Source: Lanius collurio (Eukaryota > Chordata > Aves > Passeriformes > Laniidae). From it: a stretch of 64,000 nucleotides of DNA. The translations under genes were made by a program, and so were the position numbers. Positions 40,517-53,201 of the stretch are shown one piece after another. The stretch spans positions 5,254,174 to 5,318,173 of the forward strand of contig JACBWW010000016.1 of assembly GCA_020086605.1 (NCBI GenBank), written 5' to 3'. Position 1 is the first letter of the stretch. Every line of letters begins with the position of its first letter. The notes below the pieces were generated by a model that was not told the DNA's origin, ran no database searches, and was given only the letters and a program-made list of their open reading frames with translations.

Positions 40517-43500
40517 GCCAAGCAATAATAATGTAGGCTCATGTAGAAATTGAGCTGCTTTCTATGCTAATTAATGAGATTATTTGGGGAAAAAAAAAAA
40601 TCAGTCCTGTAATACAATGAAAAAATATGAAGCTAGCAATCTAAATTTACTAACATTAACTCTTTTTCTGCTCTTTGTGTGCACGTTGAAAACAGTTTGC
40701 TCAGGCAGTGAAGTGGGTCACTTTGGTAGGTATGGTACCAGAGTAACGACTGCTTCCTTGCTTGTTTGCAAGTGTAGAACTCTGGCTATGAAGGGGAATT
40801 CAGTTATAAATTTGTTTGATAGTGTAAGGTAAAATGTTAAAAGCAAAGTCAGTGTTCTCAAGCATGTGTTGTGACTTTGAACCACTGTTTCAAAGCTGTT
40901 TGGCTGGTAGGAAAGAATCCATCTGCCAGGGTGCCTCAGACCTTATAATGGCTTTAAAAAGATCCATGTTAGTTCACTTGGCAGACTAAAGTCTTAAGAA
41001 AAAAAAAGTCCCCTTTCTGTGAAGCTTCTCACAGGCACAGGATCCCTGAACTAGTAAGGCAGAGAATCCTGTCAGAAGCCATGTTCCTTGCCTGCTCTGT
41101 TGGATCTTAAGGAGTTGTAGTAATTGTTCTGAAGATGGAGACCATGTGGTGCATTTTCTGAGTCACTGACAGTGGGAAATGTAAGTGCATCAGCAATCAA
41201 AAATCCACTGAAAACTTAAACTTGTACTGCAGTAGCTTGGCCTATTTTATATGTAACACTTAATTTTGACCAACAACTAGACTTTCATCTAAATATAAAA
41301 TCAAAAATATGCATATGTTGTATGCAGGTCTTACGAGCTTTTCTCCATAGGCTACAGTGCAAAAGTTGGATAAGAGGGTTTTAATGTCTATATTATTCTT
41401 AAACAGCAGTGATTAAAAGTTTCCATAAGCTGTATCTAAATCTAGACTGTGCCTTGTCCTGATCTTATCCACATACCTCATAAAATCTCTGCTGTGTGCT
41501 CTGCATGCTGGAGGTACCTCAGCTGCAGCAACAAGCCAACAGCGTTAATGCAGCTAATGAAGTTTATATGTTGATATTTTTGTTCCTTATTGTGGAAAAC
41601 ACGGATCATCTCTTTTTTAAAAAAAAAAAAACAAAACAAAACAACAAATTACCTTGGAGGGAACTCTTACTTTCTTTGTTCTCATTTTATGTTTCATTTG
41701 CTTTACAGGTTCAGTTTCAGGTTTCTTATTTTATACTTTTTGAGGGGATGTTTTTGTAGTCTCAAATCCCTTCAGAAGCTGACTACATTAATTCTTTTGA
41801 GTGAGATTTCCCCCCTTCTTCTAATGTCTCATTCTCCTTCCTTTAACTTTCTCACATCTTTCTCCTGTTGACATCTCTCTTATTTCCCAAAACTTCTATC
41901 TCACCAAATCCTCTGACTTTGCTCTTGTCTGAAGATTACATTTTGTGCATCTGCCTCAGTTAAGCTGGTTTTGATGATGTTCATCGCTACTATTTTTGGT
42001 ATGAGTGCATCAAGGGAATTTCTGTGCTGTTGGAAATACCTGTAAGCAGTAAAATAAGGTAGGAGCAATGTTTTAAGAAACATTACAGATAGTGTGGGAT
42101 AAAATAGTATGTAATGCTGAATAGCTTTTAAAAAATGTCAGCATTGAGGCAGTTTCACTCAATTTAATGTTTATTAGCTTGTATGTATTTTGATCTTGGT
42201 TTTGGATTTGAAGTTTGATGTAAAAAAAATGAAGAAGGTAGAGGCATAACTCAGATTACTGCTGGACATGAACTGCAACTTTCAGTTTGAAATCCCCCCT
42301 GCAACATCTGACCCATATAATTTTAACACTCTAGCACAAATATTGCCTTTCATTGAGACCATAATATCTATGACAAAATGTTAGGAGAATATTGGTATCA
42401 CATAAAGTTTATCTTTCACAATGTATGTTTGATAAAACCACTTATGCAGCATTGGTTAATTGCAATATATTTTTTACCAGTTTTACCTCCCCAAAATGGC
42501 TTTGTGCATTGACTACATAAGATGGCCTTTTCTGGTGTGTTTTTTAGGTGCATTTGCTTGCTTGCAGTTGGTCTTGCCTTTGCTCACTGTAGGCTGCTGC
42601 TGAGATTGACTGGAGCAGGACTTGCTTGGGATATTGGGTTTGGTTTGAACTCAGTGTATTGCACTGAATTGTGCAACTAAATTAATGTCAAGAATTTCAC
42701 TGACCTCCTATGTACTACTGGTGTTTTTATCATAAATACTGAGGACTGAAGTTGTCCTTAGATGAAGTTTTGTGGCTTGTTACCAATTTGGGATGTGTTT
42801 AGTCCTGTGCCCTTTCACAAATGTTTGTAAGCAGAATTCCACAACAGATATTTGGAAATACTTACAAACCCTGTAGAGTAAAAGTGAGGTACAGTCCTAT
42901 GTGCTCTAAGAGGCAATATTAATGTCAGAAATTACTGCCTCTACCATGGCAGAATGCCTCTTGGTGTGGCAGAGCTGGGAAATACACAGTGGACTGCATC
43001 TGCCCTTCAGAATGACATTTTAAGAAATCTGTGCCTTCCCCCTCTCTCTGTGTATTAGTTCTCAAATGTAGTTTATGTAGTTTATGACATGACCATAGAG
43101 TTGGGTTAGAACATTGAGTGAAAAGCATAAAAGAGAGGACAAAAATTTCTGAAGCCAGTAGAGCTGTTGAAATTTCAAGAGACATCTTAATAGTAAATAC
43201 AACTATATGGTTAGTGATAGGTATTTCTGGTTTGCTCTTATTAATTACAGTATCTACATCTAAAATACATAGTGTGATCTCCATCACAGACTTTAAGAAG
43301 TCAAAATGGTCTTTCAACCTCCAGACAAGTGAAAGCTACAGAATAACATTTTAAAAAACATTTTAAAAAAAGAGAGGAATCAATCCCACTTTCTCTTGAG
43401 TTCTGCAATTCTGCAGTGGCATTTTGGAAGTGTAGCACATAGATAATACAACCTGCAAGCTGCTACATGTGCAAGGTAGTAAGACCATAATTTAGCAGTA

Positions 43501-46500
43501 AAAAATAAAAATAGCAAGTTACTTTGTATTGTTCATGTTGTAATTCAGTGTAAGGATCCAGCTCAAGAAGAATTGAGTACAAATATGATAGGAATGTATT
43601 TTTCTTCACATTTTCTTCTACTACTGTAAGTGTAGTTAGATTTTTTAAAAAAATCTGAATTAACATGTGATTAGGGAGAAAACCAAACCCCTGCTCTCAT
43701 ACCAGGTTTCTATAATAGAAGCTGATAATGCCACTTTCTTTGCAGACTGTCTTCTCAAGTTTAGGGGTTTTTTTTAAATCCTGTGTCAAAGCTGATGATT
43801 TTTAGAATGAGTGGAAGACAGTGAAGTGTCAGTTATGCCATCCTTTTTACTGTGTATCTTTTAGTAGTGTTTGAGGCAAGTGCTTTTCTGTTGGACTGAT
43901 CTAATCCCTTGTCTCTTCTGGTAGAGCGATCTCCTACGAGTGTGAGGCCTGAAAGTTTGCTGTGGGCTTTTGTGAGCCCCTGTGAGTGAGTTGGAGGGCA
44001 GTTGCAGCAAAGAGAACAGCTCACTTCCCTTTGCACTGTAGCAGGGAATTTTTTTTTCTTGCAGAGAATAAGGGGATATACAATGTGTATTTATGCATAA
44101 TAAATATTCCTATTTTCATTGATTGTGTACTGGAGTAAATTCAATTCATGGTTCAGGAGTGATTTGGTACCACTAAGCAAAGCCACACACGAGTTAAATT
44201 TGTATAGGCAATGGTTAAAGTAGACTCAGAAAAGGGAGAAGTGTGCCAGTGACTGGTTCACCCAAGACAGGAAGAAAAACTCTTCCTCTGCTTTTAGCAG
44301 AAGAGAGGAAGAAAACTCCATTGCACAGCCTCCTCTGAGTATTTTTCTTGCTAGGACCAAAGTTGACAAAAATCTGTTTAAATATTAAAGTGAAGTAACA
44401 CCGTGGGAGTGAGGAAACCACATATCACTTAAAATGCGGGATGCATACCTAAAACAGTATTGGAGGTGCAATCAATAATGAATATGAAAGCACTAATTTC
44501 CTTCTAAAATATTTGTATGCCAATTTTAAACATTGAAGGTCAAGAACACCTAAAATGTATCTACATAGTGTACAAACTGGTGGTTGCTGTTTAGAGAATT
44601 TGCTTGTTCTTTTAAAAACATGTAAAAATAGTCTTCTGAAGCCTGTGAAAGGGCAGGAGCAAAAGAAATGTAACTTTGGAAAACACAGAGCCTTGATTTA
44701 TATTCATTCCTATTTAAAAAACCCCACATGTTCAGTCTGAACACCTTTGGTAATCTCTCATTTGGTCATTAGGGATTTTAAAAGGAATGCTTACATTTAG
44801 GTAAAAGAAAAAGATTGTATTAAAATACCCTGTTTAAAATGCAAGAAAAAGCCATTTAATTAATGATTGATTACTGTTATGACCCATATAAAATATGGTA
44901 AAAAAAAAATGGTATCATCAGTAAGAGTGTTCCAAAAAGCAGTGAAAACAAGTGCTTGATCAAAGCTGAATGCAGCTCGAAGTTGCTGTTTCTAAGTATA
45001 GGTTATCCTTGTAATGTTTATTCTGAAGGGAACTGGAGTGACTTAATAGCGGATGGGTTTTGCAGTACTGTCCTAGGAATATCCTTTTGTATTCTTTTGC
45101 CCTCCATGCAAAACCTGAAATGTGGTAAATGCACCAGAAAAGGCAAACTTTTATTCCATGCTTAGAAGAACTGTGTGCTCCGAGACAGTCTGCACTCGTG
45201 CTATAAATTGCAGTGTTCATAACATGGCAATGCTTGAAGTAAGGTTGCCATTCTTTGAGCAAGAGCTTAAAAAGAAAAACAAAAACCAACCGAAAAAACA
45301 GCCCCAAACTTAACACCCCAGAAGGCATGGTGAGGGCTGGAAGGTATTCAAAGAATCAAAACCACGAGCTGCAGACAGGAAGCAGCTGCTAACACTCCTT
45401 CCCTCCATGCTTGTGTTAGGGCGTCTCTTGGCCTTGTGGACAAAATGAACCCAGAAATGAGCAGGACTGTGCTGCTTGTGCAATTGGAACTTTTTTATTT
45501 CCTTGTAAGAACAGAGCCATCTAGGGAACCTTTCATGCTTTTGGACTAGCAACTAGAAGCCTCGTCAGACACCTAAAATTTGAAAAACGGGGTTTTAAGC
45601 ACAATTTTTTTTTAGTGTACATACATTTGTGTCCATTGTTGGATATTTATTAGTCAAGACTTGCTCATTATTGTCCTAGTAACATGGTATTGAGTTTTAC
45701 AGATTCCCAGAGAGTGTTTGATTTTGTTTCTCCTTTAATGTTTAGGATTCATGTCTGCAGTTCTGTCAGCCAGTCCCACTGTTCTAGTTCCAGAGTTTGC
45801 ATTGTCAGAGTTATCACTTCTGATAAAAGGAATAAAATGTTGCAAATGTTCAGTCTGCAAAAGGGGGAGGAGCTGTTTGGTTAGTGAGGTGTCCAACCTG
45901 CCCTTTGTTAATGTTGGAAACAACATTTATGCCTTTAACTGCTGTCCTAGAGGCTCTTTACATCTGTAATGTAAACATAATGACCTAGAGTGTTGCTTGG
46001 TGTAAGTTAGAGATGTGAAAAGAAAACAACAGAACTGTTATTTTGGATGTTTCTAACTTAATGTCAAGTGTTCCATTTTTATTACAGGGGGTAAATATTC
46101 TTGGCCTCAACCTGTCCTTTTGGACATTGGGTCATCTGTCCTCATATCGTTCTGAGTGTTTTGTAAAAATTGTGTTCTACAAGCTCTGCCTGCCTTCCTG
46201 GTGCCTAACTGCCCATCTTAGCTCTCCTTCTTACCAGGCTTTGGAGAAGAAGTTGCATCTTCTGTAGCTGTTGATTCCCCAGGGCTTTTAAAGTCCCCGT
46301 GGTTTGCATCTCTGTATTTAGCTTATCTATGAACAGGGCGGAAACACCCAGGAGGTTTTTTGTCTTGGCTATATTTTTTGTCTATTTATTTATTTACTCT
46401 GGAGAAACTTCTCTGCCCCTTCATTGTGGAGACACTAGAGAAAACACATTTGAGATGAGACTTTCCTAGGCAATGCATGTAGGTATGAAGGTCTGCATGC

Positions 46501-49500
46501 CCCGAGCCAGCCAGGCTTCCCCCTGCAGCACAGCAGCCCCTCTGAGCTCTCCTCTCGCAGCTGGAGCTGAGGCTCAGTGCTCAGAGGAAATGTGCATGAC
46601 TGCCAAAAGCAGCTTTTATAGCAGTCATACCCTTGTTGCCTCTGCATGAAAGCATTTGGCACCTGGCTTCAAACGTTTTTTTCACAGTTGCTGGCAGGCT
46701 TCTGTCCGTCACAAAGACTTGGCTCGGGGTTGTGAATTTCTCTGCCGTGGTTCCCTGGGACAGTCAGTCTGTTTTCCTTACTGCCACTATGCCAGTGCTA
46801 AGCCTTGATGGGAAAGAGGGATGAAGTAGTCCTCAGATGTGTTTCCTTAGGATGGGATTCAGTGGAAATGGAAAAATGGACATGGACAATGAGAGAGCCA
46901 GAATCAGGATGGCTGAAGATGATGTCAGTGAGAAAACAGGCAGCATCCCGCAGCTGGTGATTATCCCAGGGGAAAGTAAATTTGTGGCTTTCCTTTGGAT
47001 TGCACCTGTCAGTGCTCTACACCTAAAGCCTGAATTTTATTATCTGAATGAGGTGAAAATCAGGATACAGCTATATGTGAAGCTGTGTGTAATGAAACCC
47101 AGACAATTACATTTCTACCTGGTGGAGGTCTGTCCTGTTCCTAAGGAGATGTTGGTGCAGGTGCCAAGGCTGTAAATTGTCTTTCACATCTTTGTGTCTG
47201 TATGGCTTTGACACTTCAGTGCACGCCACAACAGTATTTAGAAGAGACATATTTGCATAGCTGATCTTTGAAATTCTGTTTTTGTTTTTAAGGGCCTGTT
47301 ACAGGTGCCAGTATGTGAAACAAAGGTTTGCTTATAGGTCACGTTTTTTCTTCTCTCTCTGTTTCCTGCCCTCCTGTTCTTTCCTTTCATTTTAATGAGT
47401 TTTCATTTATTCTGCCTTTTTGAAAAGTCCTCCTCCTTTCTCCTTCCCTAGAGGCTGGTGGTGTGATTAAAACTAACCAGAACCAACACAGACTACTAAC
47501 ATGGTACTTGAACAAGGCAGTTGGAGAGAAAATGTTCAGTTTAACTTATGAACATGCTTTACTTGTAATAATGTGCTCATTGGATCAGCAGATGTATGAT
47601 CACCCTAGAGTTGTCTGGCTACATGTGTTTTCTTTTTTTCATTCCTTTTTTGTTTTTTTCCATTTATTAACCAAGTAAAATGGAAATGTAGCAGTTCCTA
47701 GAGGTCTTTTGGTTCAAAGGTTAGTGATGGATTAGTGTACAATATTAATACATATTAATCAATATATGTTTCAGCCACCCCCCATCCCTTTCTGTGCCAA
47801 ATAAAGTGTTGATCTAAGGTTGTCCAGAGCCTGGAAAACTCTACAGTAGCAAATGATAAACCTTACTTCTTAATATAAGTCATTTGAGAATATATTTAGG
47901 TATAGCAATTTTATCTTATCTCTGGGTGACAGACACAAAATGACGTTTCTCTTTCCCCTTCTCCTCACCAGTCTGGTGCATGAGAACTCACTCAGCTTGT
48001 GGGTATGACTAGCAGTTTTGGCTTTAAAGTATCCTGGATATGTGGTGCTTGAAATTGGCCTCCTAAGAGCCTCAGCCCATGATCAGAGAATGCATTCTCT
48101 GTGTTCTCTAGGAACACTGCATTTCTATATGCATTCACTTTCTGTTTTTCATGATCTGCCCAAAGCTGACTTTTACCATGTCTTAGGAAAAACACATCCT
48201 GATTTAAGTGCCTGCATGGAAGCAACTGCTTTGATGATCTAACCACAAGTGAATCTTTCTAGGTTTTATTGGCATAAGCTAAGAAACTGTTGCCATCAAC
48301 ATTTGTTGAGCACTTAATATTTTCAGTTTAGGTAAACATCAGAAATATAAATATGGGTGTAGTCCTTACAGCAGCTGCTGATCAGTGGCATGGAATTGCT
48401 TGTTTGGGCAGACAGTGAGTTGCAAAATCTTTTACTTCTGTTTCTTTTAAAAGTGGAAATAGAAAAGTACTTTAAAAATGTACTTAATCAGTTCTTTAAC
48501 TGCATGATTTGCAAGTTCTTTTTAAAGAAACAAGATTAAAAAGAGACACCACCAAAATACTTAAGAAAGGGACATTTTAAACTCAGACACACTACTGCTA
48601 TGGAAAGAAGGAAAGTAGTCCCTCTAGTGTACTGCTGCTGTAAGTAGGCACGGAAATATCTCATGTGATTAACTGAAGAGTATGGCTGCAGGAAATTACA
48701 AAATAGTGTTTTGGCAAGACATATTAAAGTTCTTACATAAACTGGAGAGTCTGACCTACAACTGTAAGTCAAGTGAAGCCATAATAAATACCAAGCCAAA
48801 ATAATGCTGTTAGAGTTATTAATGAAGTAAGGAGTTAATGTACAGTATGGGAGCATTACTCTTGCCACCAGTGCCTGAAACATGAATGAGGAGCAGAGCC
48901 ACTCACCAGGGTGTGGGCTGAGGTGTGCTTCCTCTTCCAGGGCTGTAGATTTGAATTTTGTGTTGTATTTTGCATAAACTGGCTATGTACTGAAAAACAA
49001 ACTTGGATGTTCACGTCTGCTTGAAGGGAGTGTGACTTTGATGTGACTTCTAAAGACTTGCTTAACCTCTGATGGTGTTGGGCAGTGCAGAGGAGTTGTG
49101 CTGGGTGCAGTGAGGCTTCCTTTTATGCCTGCAAGCCTCTTGCTAATATCTCCTTGTGTGTCACATTCCCTACGGGAGAATCATAGACTTACTGAGTTTT
49201 TCAGTGTGAAAGAACATAGTCGTTGTGGGATACTTTGGAGTATAAATATTTCTTTTTTTGTGTGTCAGAGCTGGCCAGAATGTCAGTTAGGAATCTTTAC
49301 TCAGTACCTGTTTCTTTGCTGACTGTTCTAGTAGTGGTGTGTGTGTAAAGCTCTGCAGCCCTTAGTACATTTATTGGTTGGAGAGCAGCACCAGGCATGG
49401 AATCCCTGTTGTTCTGCACTTTGGACAAACAAGGAGTGCTATTTTTGCACTTAAACTAAGATCCAGTTAAGCCTCATTCAAAGTACAGGGGCATTTGTCA

Positions 49501-51863
49501 GAATCCTTACTGCCCAGAACTGGGCAATCATTTAGGGTTAAATGCAAAAAAGGGATTAAAGCTCTGCTGAAAGGAAGAGAGCAAAGCAGAAAATAAAAAA
49601 CCAACAAAAAACCCCCCACGCATATGAAAAGTGCAGAATTGAATGTTTGGGACTTTAATGTGTATGGTACACTGTAATTTTGGAGTTCAGATTTGCACTG
49701 TATTAGAGGTTCCCTCACATCAACTGTAGAGGACTTGAAGCTAACATTGTTCTGAAAAACTCCTGAGTTTTTCTTTGTCAGTTACTGAAAATCAGACATT
49801 TTGCTGTGTTTGATTTTGTTTTGATGAATGGCTATTGAAATTCTGTTTATCAGGCAGCTTAGCCCATAACTACATAACTGCAATTATCCCCATGAACTTT
49901 GAAATTTGGGAACTCTTAGTTGTTCCTTCAGTGTCTCAGAACCGAAATTTCAGGTGGAAGGAGAATCTTGCTTTGCCCCACTTTTTGTTGGAGTAAATAC
50001 ATTTACAGGTATATGATTTGAAATAGTGTGTTGACCAGAAGTGGTAATTTCATGTATGGTTACTGGGGTAAATATTCCTGATATTTTCCTCAGAATTCTT
50101 TAGGGAAGCCATAACTGCAAGAAAAATGCTCCTCGGTAGACATGGCTGTTTCTTGACAGCATTGTTTTAAGCTGTGGTTTAATAGGAGTGGTTCAATGGG
50201 TAAGCATTATCTTTTATTCTGTGGAGGTTGTAACTGTGTTTTAATCTTAACTAGAAACTGGAGTGCTTAATGGTCCCTGCTCTAAGAGCAGGGAGTATTC
50301 TTGTATTCTTCTGTTGTCTCTAGTCATACATTTCCTTTCTCTGTCCTTTTCTCTCTGTGCATGTTCTTGTAAATGCTTCTCTGGCTTCCTCAGTGTGTGT
50401 GGTGTCATCGTGTGTCTCCGTGCCTGCCCCTCAAAGTTTTCACGTCAGTTCCTGAAAAAGTTTTTCTATTCCTCTTATTTGTAAATCTTGCTTTTGTTTG
50501 TGTTCATAAGGATAGCTCTAAATGTAATTTGGCAGTACACTTTAAAAATAACATTTGCTAGTTACCTACCTAAAATCGATAATTTTATTTGTATAGCTCC
50601 TTTTTTTTTTTAATTTTGTGTTATCTTGAAGCAACTGTAATTAGGTGTGCAGAGTAAGCCATATGTCTACTTGGTTGGATTATACTAGATAAGTGAGAAT
50701 CCCTCTAAGGAAAAGGGTCTGCGTGGGTGGAATAGTTTGCAAAAGATTTTTTGTGTGCTGGGAAATACCATGTTGAAACAAGTAAGGGATATTCAGTTCA
50801 CCAGACTTGCCCCTCTTTGTTTTGAGAACTATTAAACCTCCTGTGATTTTGCCAATGAGTGCCACCCATGTGTCAGGACAGATCCTTTGGCCATTGAGTC
50901 CCACAGCATCTTGTCTTGTGTGGCTCAGCGGTCCTTGCAGCCCTGCACTGGGGTTCTTGCAGGTGTGCAGAGGCAGGTTCTGGTCTGCTATGGAAACCAG
51001 AACTCCCCTGAAACAGTAAGACTTGTTAAAGGAGTCTTTTTCCCTTTTGATTAATGTGAAATAGTTTTAAATTAATTTTGTCATGTATTCCAGCAACTTT
51101 TAGTCACAATTTCTAAACCTTATTCTAGACCATATTGCATTTCTTCTGTTCATAGGGGAAGTGTTTGCCCCCACCTTTGATTATGTTAATGGCATATTTA
51201 TTAGTTTTTATGGTTCTTTGTCTTTGCTGTAAGGCAAAGCAAATTTTTTTGTGGCATTCGTTTTCACAGCAGCTTAAATGAACTCCAGATATTCCTTCCA
51301 CAGGATTAATCTAATGTTAATTGTTGATTTTGCTCATCTCCCTATGAAATATGATTCACTGTGGAGGCTTTGTAACTTCAGTTTAGGCTCTGTAGTTTGT
51401 GAAAATTCTCTGTGGTTTTCACTTTTTCATTCTTCTGTGTAAACATGTAATTTTCCTTCCTTTGAGAGATGCACTTACAACTCTCTTTTATGGTCAGGGT
51501 AGTCTTGTAATTAGGACTTCAAAAATAAACAACTGAAGTTATAGAGATTATTCCCAAATGCCCCGTGAAAGGTAGAAATGTAGAATTGCTGTACTGAATT
51601 TTGATACTGCTGATAAAAGCCTTATTTGGAGATTTCTTTTCAGCTTAGTATGGATTTTGATTTGAAAAGATACAGGCTGAAACTTCTGAGGAGTTCAGGG
51701 GAAACCTGGTCATTGGAAGTATGGAAATACAGGCGGGGTATCATTTTGGGTCATTTTCTCTCTCTAGCAAATAAGACTTGCATATCTGAGTGTAAGAGTA
51801 GGTATTTCTGACGGAGAGGGCATGCCAGGCAGAGTCAAAGCAGGTCCTGTGTTAATACAACTG

Positions 51864-52260
51864 CCAATAAAACAGCTCCACGTACGTGACCGTGTGTGTT
51901 CTGCCCTTCCTGATGCTCTCCCATGCTATTTGTGCAACCTCAGCGGTTACAGGAGTATTCTCCTCGAAGGAGATCTTCCAGACTCCTGCCGAATTCCCGA
52001 AATGAAGGAGTGTTCAGGGCTCCTTTGTGCGGCCGCGGGGCCGATGCGCTGCCCGGGCTGTGGCCCCGGAGCGCTCCCTTCCCCTCCCACCCGCGGCGCC
52101 TCTGCTGCCGTGGCCTTTGGCTCCCTCTGCTGCCCGCCGGGCGCCAGCGCTCAAACCCCTCCTGTCTGCAGCTACACAAACACATTTCGAGCAGGCTGGA
52201 GGATAAAATTGGATTACGAGTGCATCCAGGTCCAATCGCAAATTGTGTTTGGCACAGTCA
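51864..52260 (+). promoter_or_regulatory. Dense CpG islet just upstream of exon 3 (candidate intragenic promoter or enhancer)
   Basis: About 20 CpGs fall between 51944 and 52152. This includes a core from 52029 to 52152 of very high GC with gcggccgc, cccgggc, cccgcggcgcc and cccgccgggcgcc. A CCAAT box (51864-51868) and the palindrome CACGTACGTG (51879-51888), which contains ACGTG cores, precede it. An ATTGG (52208-52212) and a CCAAT (52232-52236) follow. The patch ends about 210 nt before the exon 3 acceptor. In an otherwise AT-rich 24.6-kb intron it is the strongest compositional anomaly. A promoter role is inference; no TATA box or initiator is evident. Long open frames crossing it in several frames reflect the scarcity of stops in GC-rich DNA. 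Confidence 0.5.
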
Positions 52261-52371
52261 GGTTTTTTTCTGTTTATATAATTTGACTTGAAGTGATGCT
52301 GCTGATAATGAAACAAAATGTTTTATTGCTTCTGTTCTACAACTTATAGTTTCTCTTTCCTCCTTCTGCAG

Positions 52372-52430
52372 GTGATAGAAACACTTTCAAAGCTTTCCCG
52401 AACTCCTATTGCCTTAGGCACAGGAATAAG
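52372..52430 (+). CDS. VAV3: VAV3 coding exon 3: end of the CH domain
   Basis: The exon is 59 nt, entered in phase 0 and left after two bases of an Arg codon (AG|G). The acceptor follows a long pyrimidine tract (ttctctttcctccttctgcag) and the donor is gtatgt. It encodes V-I-E-T-L-S-K-L-S-R-T-P-I-A-L-G-T-G-I plus the split Arg, matching human VAV3 residues 108-127 with two substitutions that I recall (R to K and A to G). It closes the calponin-homology domain and leads into the acidic linker. A 24.6-kb intron separates it from exon 2 and only 705 nt separates it from exon 4. A CpG-dense patch ends about 210 nt upstream (see the regulatory entry). Skipping this 59-nt exon would shift the frame. 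Confidence 0.96.
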
Positions 52431-53135
52431 GTATGTTACTGCTATAGGGAATGGTGGGAGTAGTGCCTCTTGGTGTGATGCTCCTTGGAAAAGTTGTTAC
52501 AGGCAGGATAGGTGGTGTCCCCCACCAAGAACTTCTCTAGCTGTAAGCCACATTGCCAGGTGGGCAGATAACCAAGGCTCTGGACCTCTGAGGAGTTACA
52601 AAAGGTATCTACTACCTCTAGTATACTTACTGAAGGGCCTGAGCTATGTGTATTGCTCCTGGTGAAACAGGAGGTGAACAGAGGAGCAGTACTGCAGAAC
52701 TTGTGTGATGATTGGGACACATGGATCATAAGTCAATCTGATGCAGTGCTGATTTATGTAAAGACAAGTGGGGTTTCTCCTCTTTCTCACTTCTAAAAAA
52801 TCAGCAAAATTGGCCAAGTTTGAGATTTGTGTTTTCAAAAAGAAACCAAAAAACCCTGAACCAGACCTGAAAGTTTTGATGATTTTTTCCAGTTGAAAAA
52901 TGACAATGATGTGTATTAGTGGTGATTTATAATAACTGCACCCAGTAGGGTTTTTAATATATTAAGTGTCAATGCATGTAATGAAGTGTAAATATGCATA
53001 TACTGTTCATCAGAAAAATGGGGGAATGTATAAAAACATTAGTGTACAATAAGCTGTGTGGAAAATTTTGGAAATCAAACAGAAGTCCACTGTATGACTA
53101 GGCTGCTGTAATTAATGTTATTTTTCATTCTATAG
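52431..53135 (+). other. VAV3: VAV3 intron 3 (705 nt)
   Basis: The intron is bounded by gtatgt and ctatag. I see no repeats or motifs of note; it is AT-rich towards the 3' end. Confidence 0.93.
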
Positions 53136-53201
53136 GCCCTTCCCTACAGAAGAAAGCATTGACGATGAAGATATCTACAAAGGTCTTCCTGATTTAATAG
53201 A
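53136..53201 (+). CDS. VAV3: VAV3 coding exon 4: start of the acidic linker, with the Y141-equivalent tyrosine
   Basis: The exon is 66 nt. It completes the split Arg codon and ends after GA of an Asp codon, with acceptor ttctatag and donor gtacgt. It encodes P-F-P-T-E-E-S-I-D-D-E-D-I-Y-K-G-L-P-D-L-I followed by the split Asp (about residues 128-149). The tyrosine in D-E-D-I-Y corresponds to Y141 of VAV3 (Y142 of VAV1). It is one of three acidic-region tyrosines that Src/Syk-family kinases phosphorylate to release autoinhibition (family knowledge). The only difference from human that I recall is N to D before D-E-D. Both ends are in phase 2 and the length is a multiple of three, so skipping would keep the frame but remove this regulatory tyrosine. 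Confidence 0.96.

Larger units (their letters stand above)
27743..52371 (+). other. VAV3: VAV3 intron 2 (24,629 nt)
   Basis: The intron runs from donor gtaagg to acceptor ctgcag. It is AT-rich with few repeats, and no coding exon was recognised. It contains a 12-bp inverted repeat (30542-30570), a perfect 19-bp tandem duplication (31842-31879), an uninterrupted pyrimidine tract (34788-34823) next to a CpG-rich patch (about 34980-35095), a 28-nt poly-T run (40489-40516) and the dense CpG patch just before exon 3 (51940-52260). The large size compared with downstream introns fits the family pattern, in which the 5' introns of VAV3 are long. Confidence 0.88.

Noticed and set aside
45310..45552. 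Minus-strand 80-codon frame considered as a retroelement or gene fragment
   Set aside because: No reverse transcriptase, gag or other recognisable motif and no terminal repeats were seen.
20660..47258. Octamer motifs ATTTGCAT at 20660, 36767 and 47251
   Set aside because: A few such 8-mers are expected by chance in 64 kb of AT-rich sequence, and they are isolated.
51822..52316. Several long open frames across the CpG islet before exon 3
   Set aside because: The core has high GC and few stop codons. The frames are open on both strands and show no Vav or other domain.
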